Shown piece by piece: positions 34,801-46,450 of a stretch of 64,000 bases of DNA. Where the stretch lies: contig NC_088777.1 of assembly GCF_954871325.1 (NCBI RefSeq), positions 7,541,366 through 7,605,365 of the forward strand. Direction: 5' to 3'. This DNA is from Gordionus sp. m RMFG-2023. Lineage: Eukaryota; Nematomorpha; Gordioida; Chordodea; Parachordodidae. Position numbers and translations under genes: made by a program. The notes beneath the pieces were generated by a model that was not told where the DNA came from, did not search any database, and saw only the letters and a program-made list of their open reading frames with translations. Each line of letters opens with the position of its first letter. Within the stretch, counting starts at the first letter, position 1.

Positions 34801-35331
34801 ATACAGAAAGTATCAAAAATCCTTATAAATGAAAACTTTATCTAAAATATTATGCTCGTCAAATTTAACATAAAAACAGTTCTTTTAGCTTCAATACTTT
34901 TTGTGTGGGAAGGTTTATTAATTAATGTTACTATATTTAATCCAGTTGCAATTAAGGTTGATATATTATTAAGGGATCTATTGTGGGTGTGTTAAAGTTG
35001 TTTATTGTGAAGTAATTAACCATTTTTATGTAATATGGTGTAATTTGAATTACACATATGATATATTTAATTATAAATGATAACATATATAGGGTACATT
35101 TAGATTTAAAAGGAATGTTATCTGAAGCATATATGGGATACATTTATTTAAAAGGAATGATATCATTGGTGAAAATATGAGTTAATGTCTGCAGTATGTA
35201 ATAACATTATGAAATACATTGAAATTAAATGAATTGAGTTATGATAAAAGTCAGAATAGTATCCATAATGTTATATGTAGATAGTTATTTTTGATTTAAT
35301 GAATGAATTTGATATATATATGTTGTAATTT
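34801..35331. other. AT-rich DNA, no gene seen
   Basis: Some imperfect internal repetition (TTTAAAAGGAATGTTATC and TTTAAAAGGAATGATATC at about 35105-35165) but no recognisable element. Confidence 0.4.
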
Positions 35332-35392
35332 TTAAAGGGATCATGACTATCCGGGATCTTCACGAGATTTAAAGGGATAACAAGGAATTATA
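35332..35392. repeat. 60-bp direct repeat, left copy
   Basis: GTAATTTTTAAAGGGATCAT followed by GACTATCCGGGATCT and GATTTAAAGGGAT recurs at 36168-36227 with a few changes. The pair bounds about 0.83 kb that holds the TATGGGTATCAAATAAAAGC repeats. Confidence 0.85.
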
Positions 35393-35524
35393 ATACGGTA
35401 TTATCACGTTTTAATCCTAATAAAGAGGAATCTTATTTTAAAAGTGTTTTCCACGAGTTTCGTTGTGTTTTTTAATTTTATTGTTAATTAATTTTTCATG
35501 TTGTTTTTTTCGGCCTTGATATAA

Positions 35525-35860
35525 GATATATCCAGTATAGGGTATCAATCGATAGCTAATCAAAAGATCTATTCAACTGGAGGCCAAACTTTTCCCCATA
35601 ATTGGCGATCTGTATGGGTGGGAGTGAGGAGGGGTGTAAAAAATAATTTTTTTAGATATGGGTATCAAATAAAAGCTAACTTTAATATGGTATGACTGAA
35701 AGTCTTTATTCTTGGTCTTGATGGGTATGACTTGGTCTGGGGGGAGGTGTAAAAAAGCATAAAATATAGATATGGGTATCAAATAAAAGCTCATTTAAAT
35801 TTCTTTAGATTGAAAGTATTCATTTTTTGTCTTGATGGGTATGACTGTCAGGTCCTCGAC
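35525..35860. repeat. Tandem repeat with unit ATGGGTATCAAATAAAAGCT
   Basis: About three units of roughly 115-125 bp. Each has GGTATCAAATAAAAGCT (GGTATCAATCGATAGCT in the first), then TCTTGATGGGTATGACT and GGGGAGGTGTAAAAAA-type words. A fourth, inverted copy lies at about 36250-36420. Confidence 0.8.
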
Positions 35861-36167
35861 ATATTAACAAAATGTCTAGTTGGATAGAATTTACAGAAAT
35901 AAAAGAGAATGTAGATAAAATAATTTTATAAATCTTTTTTTGGTTCCAATCCTGAACTTGAAATATATAATTTGCAGTGTTCTATATTAGCTCGATATTC
36001 CATAGCTATTTTTTTAGTATCGATATCTTTAGCTTTTTTAAAAAAGAGAGATAACGGTAGCTCGTTATTAAATAAATAGCAAAAATTATCATAACAATTT
36101 TATAATTAATTTTAAAATCCTTATCTTTTTTTTTAAATTTAAATTTACATTTAAAAATATGTGTCGT

Positions 36168-36227
36168 AATTTTTAAAGGGATCATGACTATCCGGGATCT
36201 TTACGGGATTTAAAGGGATCCCTTTAA
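36168..36227. repeat. 60-bp direct repeat, right copy
   Basis: Matches 35332-35392 and continues into AAAGGGATCCCTTTAAA, itself a palindrome. Confidence 0.85.
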
Positions 36228-36249
36228 AATTTCAATTTTTTAAAGGATA

Positions 36250-36420
36250 ATGAATTATATTATTTGATACCCATATCTATATTTTATGTTGATAAAAATA
36301 TTCCTCACCCTCCAAGACCTAGACCAGCCCTCTATAGTGATTATTATTATTACAATAAAAAAAATATTTTAATTACCTTTTATTTAATACCTATATCAAA
36401 AAAAATTATTTTTACAATGG
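36250..36420 (-). repeat. Inverted copy of the TATGGGTATCAAATAA repeat unit
   Basis: The minus strand reads TATAGATATGGGTATCAAAT and, 120 bp away, GATATAGGTATTAAATAAAA, with a GAGGGTGAGGAATATTTTT linker like the AGGTGTAAAAAA linker of 35525-35860. Confidence 0.7.
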
Positions 36421-37149
36421 ATTTATATGATATATTGGTAGAAATTATGATATTTAATACCAGACTGAACGAAGAAACAAAATGATTATATAATTATATT
36501 GATAATATATTGATTGTTTTAGATATATTAGATGACTGTTTTAAATACATCATATATAATGTTATATTCGTGTACTAATTATTAATTTGAATACATACTT
36601 GTAATTTTTATGAATTTATTATAAATCGATGAGGGTTAAATATTAATTTGAATATGTAGTCAAGGAAATTATTTTTTTTATAGACTGGTAATTTTAATTA
36701 TGTTTGTGAACACTTGTAATTTTCATTATTTTTTTTATGAATTTTCATTACACTTGTAATTTTTGCACATTAAAAAGATGTATATAAATAGAAAGATTTT
36801 AATAAAATAAAAATTAAAGTTTCTACTATAACCTTCGACAAGTTGATTACAAGTCATATAAGGAATCATTCGTAAGATAATTAACCGAAATTATTAAATA
36901 TTTATATATTAATTTTATTTAATACAAGGTTCCTTATTTGTATTAAGTCTCTCCCACTAGCTTCCACAAATAAATTACAATCCTATATAAGGAGTGGTAA
37001 CATATAAATATATATAAATATATGGATGAAGATTGGTAAATGGATTGGTAAGTGGGAGATTCATCTCATAATTATTTTTTATTAATAACAAAAATAATCT
37101 ATCCGCTAGATGGCGTTTTTAAATGTTTTTAATTCTTAACAATTAAAAA
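36421..37149. other. AT-rich DNA with short ACTTGTAATTTT repeats
   Basis: ACACTTGTAATTTTC-like words recur near 36590, 36710 and 36750. No gene. May be the outer part of the neighbouring foldback element. Confidence 0.4.
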
Positions 37150-38030
37150 TAAAATAATTATATTTTTGAATGTTTAAATAATTTTGCCTTATTCTCCACC
37201 AAGATGCACTAAAAAATTTATGAATTTTATTTATAGCATTATATATATTTTGGTAAAAAATATTCGAATAGTCTTTTTGAAATTTTTATAAATCAGATAA
37301 ATTATTATCGATAGCAATTCGTTTTATTGGTGCTTAGTTAGATATATAAATCATTATATTTTTACCAAATAGACATAATAATGTTGTTATAATATAATTA
37401 TTGTTTTCATATGGTAAAAATAATTTTTAATATTCATTATTGCAACAATGTATAAATCATGAAAATTTTTTATCAAAAGAAGTATTAGCTTGTGTGATAA
37501 CTTTTTTAGACATAACAAAATTTACAATTTGTTTTTATTATTTCGCTAATCGGTTTTACTTCGGGTCCTACACTTGTATCCTTATTTGCTTTATTTAAGA
37601 TCGTTATTTTTTATTATTATTTCATTATTATGAAGTCATTTTTTTATAAATATAAATTCCCTATTTTTTCCCGATTTTCGCCTGCCACTTTCCAATATTT
37701 TTAGAATATCGAATATATTTCGTCAATATATATAATTATATTACACTAAATTTCTATTTTCTGACAAATTATATTTTATCAAAAACAATAATTATAACAA
37801 CATTATTATGACTATTTGGTAAAAATAATTATATTTTATATATAAGCATCAATAAAACGAATTGCTATATATTAATTTATCTGATTTATAAAAAAATTTA
37901 GAAGACTATATGAATTTTTTTTATCAAAATATAGATAATGTAATAAAAAAAAAGATTTGTAAATATTTTAGTGCACCTTGGTAAAATAAGAAAAATAAAT
38001 TAAACATTCAAAACTATTATTTTTCAAATG
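37150..38030. mobile_element. Foldback (long inverted repeat) element
   Basis: The left arm, 37150-37400, and right arm, 37770-38020, are reverse complements over about 250 bp, sharing AATTCGTTTTATTG, TAATAATGTTGTTATAAT and TGCACTAAAA. A centre of about 370 bp lies between them. The centre and part of the right arm recur at 30240-30640. No coding sequence, so a non-autonomous hairpin transposon. Target duplications not identified. Confidence 0.8.
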
Positions 38031-38249
38031 ATAAAAATTAAAATAAATTTTGATTAAATTATAACTAAAATAACTAACTTATACCTGTTTAAACATTTAT
38101 TTTAATTTAAAAACTTGGTTACAATGGGGGACTTTCAAATAAGTTTTGATATATCTTTAATTTTATATTAAAATTTAAACATGATAATATTATAATTAAT
38201 CTACTAATTTTTTTTTTAACCAACTTAACTAAAGTATACATCAAATTGT

Positions 38250-38400
38250 TGTTCAATAAAATACTGCTAAGAATAATATTTTTTTAATGAACCTCAATCA
38301 ATATATCTTTTTTGTTATTTATGAAATGATCAATATATTATTCTTGGATTTTAAGTGAATAATAAAATAAAATATTACTGAGAAGAAAATTCTAAATTTT
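38250..38400. repeat. Direct repeat with 40195-40350
   Basis: Both copies share TTCAATAAAATACTGC, ATATATTATTCTTGGATTTT (ATTATATTATTCTTGGATTT), AAGTGAA and ACTGAGAAGAAAATT in the same order. They are 1.95 kb apart and may be terminal repeats of a decayed element. Confidence 0.75.
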
Positions 38401-38974
38401 TGTGTTGTAAGATGGGATTGGATTTACCTAAATAAACAGGTAAATAAATATTTTTACATACATATTAATTTAATTTTTTTAAATTAAAATAATGGTTAAT
38501 TATAACGCAATATACTGAGGCCATTAGTTTTATTAATGAAAAACATTTATATTTTTGGAATAAGGATTTTTGGATGATTTTATACTAATTATTACTATTT
38601 TTAAAGTAAAGATGAACTTGGTAAACAAATTTTAATCTAATTAAAAGGGAAAAATGGAACATTTTTTATTGTTACTTTGTAACCTTAAAAGGAATAATTT
38701 GGGGGGAATTAGGAAATGCTAATTTTTAACGGTTATTGAAGTAACAAAAAGGTATCAAGAATGTTGGGATATATATTTATGATTGCATTAATTTAAAATA
38801 CAATTATTATTATTGTAATATGAATTTTGCCTTATTTTAAGTGAGGTTGTAAGCAAGTAAATTTAAGTATCTTAAAAATGAACTAAAAGAAAAATAAAGA
38901 AATTTAAATTTTAAGGGCGAGTTGGATTCGTAGAATATATTAATTCATATTCTTGATGAAATTTTCATTTTAGA

Positions 38975-39215
38975 TCATAAGTTTTGGGATATAATTGATT
39001 ATTTATTTATGATATTATTTGTAATAATATATGTGATATTCATTATATATAAAATTCTTGTAAAGAAATGTACCGAGGTAGTGACCGAGCTACAGTAATT
39101 TGAAGAAAGACACCATGATGTTAGGTAATCTGTGCAATATTACGAAATGTGGGGAGAGATTTGCTCGTTTTTTTACGACTCATTAAATATTTCTGTCCAA
39201 TTTTGGCAGGTTATT
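38975..39215. repeat. Inverted repeat partner of 34310-34800
   Basis: Shortened copy in the opposite orientation; it shares GAAATGTACCGAGGTAGTGA and CATTAAATATTTCTGTCCAA with the longer copy. Confidence 0.8.
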
Positions 39216-39319
39216 ATTTTAAAGATTTGCTAACCACATATTTTAATTAAAGAGATCAGGAGGCGAAGAATTCAGTGACATGTGTATTTTATTTATATAT
39301 TTATTTTAAACAAAGTTCA

Positions 39320-39500
39320 TAGAGCTGAAAATTTTTTTTTCCCCTCACTCCCTGTCTTTGTTTTGTTTGTTCCTCACACCTAATTTTTTTTTAAAAAATT
39401 GTAAATTAAACCGTGGCAAAAGAAAAAGGAAAGAAAATGAAACTTCCATTAGGCAAATTATTTAATTAATTATCGGAAGGTGGAATAATTGAATAAGGGA
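39320..39500. repeat. Direct repeat with 31400-31580
   Basis: See 31400-31580. In this copy TGTAAATTAAACCGTGGCAA and AATTATTTAATTAATTATCG are the clearest landmarks. A C14 run follows at about 39629. Confidence 0.8.
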
Positions 39501-40194
39501 ATGCACATGTTCGGAAAAAAAAATTACATAAAAGTTTTATCTGTGTGGGTAAATGCAGTGGTTTGAATTTGACTATATTTTTTATATTACTTATATTTTT
39601 AAATAGATTCTTGAATGAAAAATAATTCACCCCCCCCCCCCCACCCTTATTTATATTATTTTGCTTAATATGTATATTTTTATTGTTAACATTTTTATTG
39701 TATTGACCTCTTCAATTAAAATAATAAAAAAAAGATACGCTTATCGGGTCAGGTATATGATATTCATGAAGTTTACCAAAAATTAAACAATTTATCAGAA
39801 CTGACTTGGTTCATTAATTGATTAATGTAAAATTAACTTAGCTTGGTACAATTTATTTCAATTTTTTTAAAATCCAAGTCCAGTCTATAGAATTTCGTTT
39901 ATACTTGTTTATTTTCTTTTAATGGACATTATTATTGATCATTCACCAATTCATCACTAAATCATATTATAGAACAAAATTGTAATTATTTTGTTAATGT
40001 GAAATTTCACGTATCTATGTTCAATTCGGAAATACCATGGTCGATAGAACCATTCGTTTTTACCATCAAAGGTGCGATTCGATAAATGACAAAAGAAATG
40101 ACCAATGCCACGATAATGGTGAAGATCGATAACTTTCAACTTCATAGAGTATATGAACACTGAGCTTATGAGGGGTGGGCGTGTTACAGTTTTT

Positions 40195-40350
40195 CAATAA
40201 AATACTGCAAAAAATAATATCGTCAATCAATATATTTTTTTGTTATTTTTTAATTTATTTTTTTTTATGAAATGACCATTATATTATTCTTGGATTTTAA
40301 GTGAAAAATAAATTATATATAACTGAGAAGAAAATTTTAAATTTTGAATT
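40195..40350. repeat. Direct repeat with 38250-38400
   Basis: Right copy; contains TTCAATAAAATACTGC, TTATTCTTGGATTTTAAGTG and ACTGAGAAGAAAATTTTAAA. Confidence 0.75.
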
Positions 40351-40397
40351 TGATTTTTTTAAATCAAGGCATTTTTCTTGCTCCTAAACATACATGA

Positions 40398-40485
40398 TAG
40401 TTTTCGGCTAAAAACTTGATTTAGCCTTTTTTTAGCCGGCTAAAAATTAGCTTAAATTGCTAAAATTATAGTAATTACCAAACTA
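40398..40485. mobile_element. Short palindromic MITE (TTCGGCTAAAAACT family), best copy
   Basis: 88 bp starting TAGTTTTCGGCTAAAAACTT and ending TTACCAAACTA, with an inner TTAGCCGGCTAA palindrome. An N4 element begins at the very next base. Confidence 0.75.
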
Positions 40486-40655
40486 TAGCTGCACCGATAA
40501 TACTTATCGATATCGGATCGACGCCTATATTGGACCTTTAAAAAATATTGGATTGGCCTATTTTTTTTAATTTAACGTAACCGATTTTATAAAGTAAAAT
40601 ATTTTTATACATATTATTTTACATAACTCCCATAAAGAAATGGGCCTTGCATTTT
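40486..40655. mobile_element. hAT-type MITE N4, second copy
   Basis: Starts TAGCTGCACCGATAATAC, with ATCGATATCGGATCGACGCC, then ATTGGACCTTTAAAAAATAT and CATAACTCCCATAAAG. It is the inverse of 29152-29351. It touches the preceding MITE without a spacer. Confidence 0.7.
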
Positions 40656-40948
40656 TTTAATAGAAAAGGTAAAGTGTTTTAATAAACTAATAAGAAAAAA
40701 TTACCCAAAAATTTTTGTCTATTTGTATTTCTCTATTTGTATTTCTCTATTTGTTTATTCAAATTTTTGAATTCAGTGAATAATTTCTCATACAATGAGA
40801 TATTCTAAAGATATATTTAACCCTATATATTTATTTAAAGCATTTTATTTTAAAAAATATACAATTTAAAAAATGAATTTAAGTTTCACATTTCTGCTTG
40901 CTAATTATAATGGTATATATAGACAAATCTGATTTTAAACATCAAATA

Positions 40949-41145
40949 TAGTGTTATTAATAAGCCCAATTTAAGTCGATTTCTAATAACAGCTCGATTA
41001 AGATTCTAGTCAAGTTGATATTATGTGAACCTCAAGATATATCAATGCCAAACCTTTATGGCATCTAATGAGCAAAGTTCCCAGGCTTACGAAATATATT
41101 TTGGCTAAAATCTGGGCCGTTCTCAAAAATCTACCCACAACACTA
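40949..41145. mobile_element. TAGTGTTG-family MITE (copy 8)
   Basis: Starts TAGTGTTATTAATAAGCCC, ends CACAACACTA, and has the inner words ATGAGCAAAGTTCCCAGGC and ATTTTGGCTAAAATCTGG. It ends 65 bp before the MPPE1 start codon, so it may form part of that gene's promoter or 5' UTR. Confidence 0.8.
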
Positions 41146-41210
41146 ACTGTATATGTCATTGTCCTGAAATGACGAATTATTATTGTTATAAACTTTTATG
41201 AAACCGGTTA

Positions 41211-44200
41211 ATGAAAAATTTTAAAATTGATACATTTTTACTTCTAATAATTTTACTTATTTACTCATTTATTTTAGTTCTATTTTGTGAATACCTTGCA
41301 TATTATTTCTCATTAGTTACCTGTGCATGGTTAAATCTCTCTTTACCTTTTTTAAAATCGTTGATTATAGCTGATACACATTTATTGGGAACTATAAACG
41401 GGCATTGGTTTGATAAATTGAGAAGAGAATGGCAAATGCGAATGACATTTCGTGCTGCATTATATTTTTTAAAACCAGATGTTATATATATATTAGGAGA
41501 TATATTGGACGAAGGGCAATTAGCAAATGAAAATGATTATAAAAACTATATACATTCTTTTCATTCTATCTTTTATCATCCTAAACATATCAAATTGAAT
41601 TCATTAGTAGGAAATCATGATGTTGGGTTTCATTATCATATGTAGAATATAATCAGTTTGATAAATATTTTAACTATCAATGTCTAGCCTAAATTCTAAT
41701 GGTCAATTTTTAAATCGATTTTCTAAAACCTTTAACAACAGAGTTTTGGATATGTTTGTAATTAAAGATAACATCTTTATTACTATAAATAGCATGGCAT
41801 TTGAAGGTGATAATTGCAGTTTATGCAAAAAAGCTGCAAGGTCATTGATGAATATATCCAAAGTTTTGAATTGCTTGAAAGTATTTATTCATATTGTTAA
41901 CATTTTTATCTTTTTTTAAAAAAAAAGAATGACACTAATTGTAAATATTTAAATGTGATGAATTTTTATTCAAAACCCATCATTTTGCAGGTAATTAAAG
42001 TTTTATTAGCCACTATAAATTAAACAGCATTTTCCACTTTTCAGATATTCTGATCTTAATTGTTCTCATATTCACAAAGATTCCAACTTTCAACAAATGA
42101 AACCAAAATATGATTGTTTATCCTATCATGCATCTCAACAGGTAAGAAAATATATTTAATATAAATTATTTAATATATTTTTTTATTTTGTAAATTTAAT
42201 TTGATAGATAATGGAAACATTAATGCCAAGATTAGTATTGTCAGGACATACTCATTCTGATTGCCATATAACTCATAAAAATAACATTAATGAATATACT
42301 GTTGGTTCATTTAACTGGAGAAATACAAATAGACCTTCTCTCTTACTGGTATAATATCTGCTTATTTATAAATAAAATGTGTAAAATAAAATAAACTTTG
42401 TGTATAGCTAATAATTAAACCTCTTATAAAATTCTCAGTGTATGGCCAATATAAAAATTATTTAATAAGCAAATATGTAAAATATCAGTAATATACAAAA
42501 TTGATCAGTATTTTAACTAGTAAAAAAAAATAATTAGAGAAGTGCTAGATCATTTTTTCACTGATTCCAGTACTGGATTACAAAATTTTTTGATTACCTT
42601 ACCAGAATTGAATTTAATAAACAATATTGATTAATTCTTTTATAAATGGAATGAAAATTTAATATGTTGAACAGCAGAATAGATTATATTATTTTACAGT
42701 ATATAATTTTACATCCAGAGTAGTGTTGTTAAGTGGCTAACCCAGTATTTTATCCAATACCCTGAACATTTTGCTCTTAGATTGCCAAAAAGTTTGTGCA
42801 TCTATTAATGAAATCTAGAGGTCTATAATATTATTTTGGATAAGCTCTTAATTTAAAATTGGAAAAATCAAGCCTAATAATATGGCTAGCCCAGAGATTG
42901 TTTTATAGCTATTTTATTTGTTTAATTTCATATATTTTAAACATAAGAATATAAATTTTAAAAAATTTGATTTATATATATATTTTTTTAATGAATTTGT
43001 TATTAAAAATAAACTTCCAACTTTAAAAAAGTCTGGTTCAAAAGGGGGGATATTACCTAGATCCAGACTCAAAATACTATAATTTGGGTTTCATGTTTAT
43101 TTTAACTAATATTTTAAATTGGTTAGTGATAGAGGTAATTTGACTGCCCTTTTGATGCTAATAGTTAGAAATTTATCCCCTCCATATGACTAAAATTTAT
43201 GAAACTAATCTGTTGGGCTGGACAGGTCAGGACCCTCACAACTCCCTTCTTGAACCAATAAAGCAGAAACCTGCCCTGATTCACAATGAAATATAAAATT
43301 AGATCCCTCTCAATAATATATTTTTTTAAATATTATCAAAATTGTTAAATTTTATATCAAAAAATATATAAATTACAATAGCACTATTGATCATTCTAAA
43401 CAAAAATTTGCATAAAATATTACATTAAAGATATATAATATTTAAGTTTATTGTAAATTTTTTATAATGATTAAGAAATTATACATGCTCTGGGCTACTT
43501 TTTAAATTTAGCAACCAGTTCCAATATTTATTTATTACTTCAATTAAAGATTAGCTGCAGGACTATGAAATTTTTTAATATGGCCTATAATTATATTTAC
43601 CAAGATCTGGCTCAAAATATATATTTTGTACAAGTTATTCGGCCAAGTACTTAATTATTTTCTATATTGGAAAACGACATCAATTTGCCTATTTATCAGC
43701 TGTAAAAACATTTCCCAGCCTGTAAAAATGTTTTGCACAATTTGTTTGGGTTGGGCGTCAATCTTTAATTTTTATCCTAAATTAGGATATACCTAAAATA
43801 ATTTTGATCATAATTTTGCTTGATGGAGGTTAAATGGTGAATTATTTTGGATTTACTATTTCCCTTGGACATATATCAAGTTGAACAATCTTTTTTTTAA
43901 AAAATATAGGCGGCATAGCCCGCCTAGTTTGACCCCATATTTTTTTAATGCTATGTCTAATTCCAAATATATGCTTGTTTGAACAGCAAATTAAAAATCA
44001 TATACTTTGTATATTATCCTTTCTATCAAATATCAGAAATAAACGACCCCAATAAAAAAAATTTTGCTCAGCCCTAACCAAATATAGATTTTTCTAGACG
44101 CATCCCATCCGAGCCGGGTCATTGCGAACCTCTACTAGTATTATACTTAACATAATGGCGGAAAAGAATATATTTACTGGGTAGATCTATTAAAATATCG

Positions 44201-44604
44201 CTAAAAAGATATATCTACCTAATTTTTTTTACTGGTACGTAACCGAAGGTGCTGACATATTATTTATTATAAAATTAATAAAATACTGGAAATTTTGTTA
44301 TTAAACCGAAAAAAATATACTGATAATTGCGTAATAGGATACTGAAGAGATAAACAATTTAATTATTTATATTATCTTTTGATATCAAAGCGCTTATTTA
44401 TTACATACTTATTTATATTAAATTTAGCTATCAAGCAACTCCCAGAGCTATTTGGTAAAAATGTGTCACGGGCCTGACGAAAACTTAATCCTCAACATCT
44501 ATTACATCAATATATTTCTGATGTCTCTCTCAATCATGTTTTTATTTGGAATAATAATTTATAGAAATATATTACCCACCAAAATTATTGAAAAGATGTA
44601 TTAA
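41211..44604 (+). CDS. MPPE1: Metallophosphoesterase 1 / PGAP5 (6 exons, 372 aa)
   Basis: Exons are 41211-41641, 41688-41880, 41928-41990, 42028-42141, 42208-42348 and 44428-44604 (phases 2,0,0,0,0), 1119 nt, stop TAA. MPPE1 removes the ethanolamine-phosphate side chain from the second mannose of GPI anchors, helping cargo leave the ER. Metal ligands of the calcineurin-like fold are present: ADTH (D55, H57), GD (D97), GNHD (N135, H136), the His of QHFPL, and SGHTH. Orthologue-specific words include GHWFDKLRREWQM, GNHDVGFHYH, YSDLNCS and FNWRN. A hydrophobic helix covers residues 8-36 and a second follows CHGPDEN in the last exon, as in human MPPE1. The first four introns are 46, 47, 37 and 66 nt; the fifth is 2.1 kb and holds a MITE. 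The 63-nt exon 3 restores the KPIILQ strand next to the metal-binding His. No coding damage seen. Confidence 0.93.
42721..42885. mobile_element. TAGTGTTG-family MITE (copy 9), internally shortened
   Basis: Starts TAGTGTTGTTAAGTGGCTAA, with CCCAGTATTTTATCCAATAC and CATTTTGCTCTTAGATTG in the core. The right arm is decayed. It lies in the last intron of MPPE1. Confidence 0.75.
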
Positions 44605-46169
44605 TGAATTTTAATTATTACCGGAATCTTTATATCCTAAATTATGTTAAAAAATTGATTAGACACTATCATTATAGTTTATTATGTAGAATTTTATTCT
44701 TATTACTTTCATGCAATTTTAAAAATTTTTTTACATATCGTCTCCTGAAAATTAGGTTATTCCATATCCATTTTTTTGTCAAAAAAAATGAATATTTTTA
44801 TAATTATACTATTCTACCGAAAAAATTCCGAAATATTTATAAAATAAGTCAACTTTTAGCTAATATAAGGTTAGCCATCTTAGTGAAAACAATAGAAACT
44901 TTAATTTTTAAAATTAACTTGTAACATTGCATAAAGTGGAGATGGAATGATCTAATTCTAAGCTACGATATATATTGAAATTAGCCGTACGTATCTTATA
45001 ACCCTAACCCCAGGATCATAACTAATGGGAACTCGGCCATCCCATCAAATTTTGCACCTCCCCCCTTCCCCATTTCCTCCAGGCAAAATATTGCAGATTT
45101 TGTCAATTTTTGCCATTTTCATGCAACTATAAAAGGTGAAGTTGGAATGAATAATATTTATAAAAAAATTAGCCTGAACATTACATAAATTAGGTTTAAT
45201 GTTGCGTAATAAATTATGATTAATATTATTTAATTTACTCAATTAGTTATTTGGCATTAGCAGCTATAACAATCAGGGCGACAAGTAAATAATAGTGTTT
45301 ATTTTCAATAATAGCTTTTTTGCCTTTATAATTAGGGGAGGGGGAAGCTCTATCCTAACTGAATAAAATGAAGTCCATCGAGTGAGGAATGATAATTTAA
45401 ATATGTTATTTCCAAAATTGTGCCCTCTTAAGCAAAAATTCTTAGTTGGTAAGCCAGCCCGAAACCAGACTGGCACCTTAACTTTAAAAAAAAATTTAGA
45501 TCAAGCTCAGGCTGAAAAGTCTGTCTAAATCTTTAATCTAACTCCTTTCTCCAGCTACCTGTTTTAGTTATAAATATATTTCACCCAATTAAAAAATTTC
45601 CTATTAATGAAGATTCCTATAGTTTGAGATATTATTAAAAGATTTGTTTTACTGTAATATAACAAATTATTGTTGGACTAAAATTTTAGATTTATAAGAG
45701 CATATTTTTTTTATTTTGAAATGTCTGCAAAATCTTTTCTCAGATTTGTTAGTGTCCTTTTTTTTTGTCTTACACCTACCTCATTTAGTGTAAAGGCGTT
45801 TTGTTCAGGCGATGCGATGTCGTATTTAACGCTGCATTATCTACAAAAACAAGAGTATAATTTATTAATATGGGGCAGAGGTACCATATCTGCAAACTCA
45901 GCCCGGATATTTTTGTTTTAAAAAAAATTTCGTCTAGTCCCGAATATAAATTGTATATTATATTAATCCTTATAATATAAATATAATTCGATAATTTTTT
46001 GGGAAATGAATATATTTTTTTAAGAACGGAAATTGTTATATTTTTTTTGAACGGAATAGGAAACACAAAAATGCCTGTGTTCTGGGTTCCCTAATATATA
46101 TATGAAATATGTCTAAATATAAATTCAACGAATTTTATAAAATAACATAATAACTTAAACCTATTTAAA
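44605..46169. other. Downstream of MPPE1; AT-rich, with a MITE scrap
   Basis: A 106-codon frame starts at 44604, overlapping the MPPE1 stop, but is only Phe/Leu/Ile/Asn/Lys/Tyr-rich and matches nothing. Around 45884-45925 CAGAGGTACCATATCTGC and CAGCCCGGATATTTTTG match the left end of the CAGAG MITE. No other element is clear. Confidence 0.4.
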
Positions 46170-46450
46170 AAAAATTTCAACCGTCCCAAGATCGATTGAA
46201 GTTCAGATAAAAATAACGGTTATTGGTTTACGTTCGGTTAATAAAAAAACAATAATATAGGTCCGATTTGAACTTTTTCGTTTATCAACTTATTGGAATC
46301 ATGCAAGGAGAAACCTTTTTTTAAAAAAATTTATTCAATATATTCAAATATTTTCTCGTCAAATTATATCCACGAGGAGAAAGAATAAATTTTATGGTTG
46401 AGAACATTTCTATATATACGCTAATTTTGGTAGCTGGGTATCATCAAATA
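46170..46450. mobile_element. Diverged N1 element fragment
   Basis: Contains GAAGTTCAGATAAAAATAAC, GTTTACGTTCGGTTAATAA, CCGATTTGAAC and later GAGGAGAAAGAATAAATTTT and CGCTAATTTTGGTAGC, in the order found in the N1 copy at 55288. Ends not preserved. Confidence 0.6.

Noticed and set aside
42408-42491. A possible alternative last exon of MPPE1 with a stop
   Set aside because: The segment at 44428-44604 matches the MPPE1 C-terminus better (CHGPDEN, then a membrane helix) and joins in the same phase. This could still be an alternative end.
44604-44924. 106-codon plus-strand frame beginning at the MPPE1 stop
   Set aside because: Composition is that of random AT-rich DNA and it matches nothing; more likely MPPE1 3' UTR.
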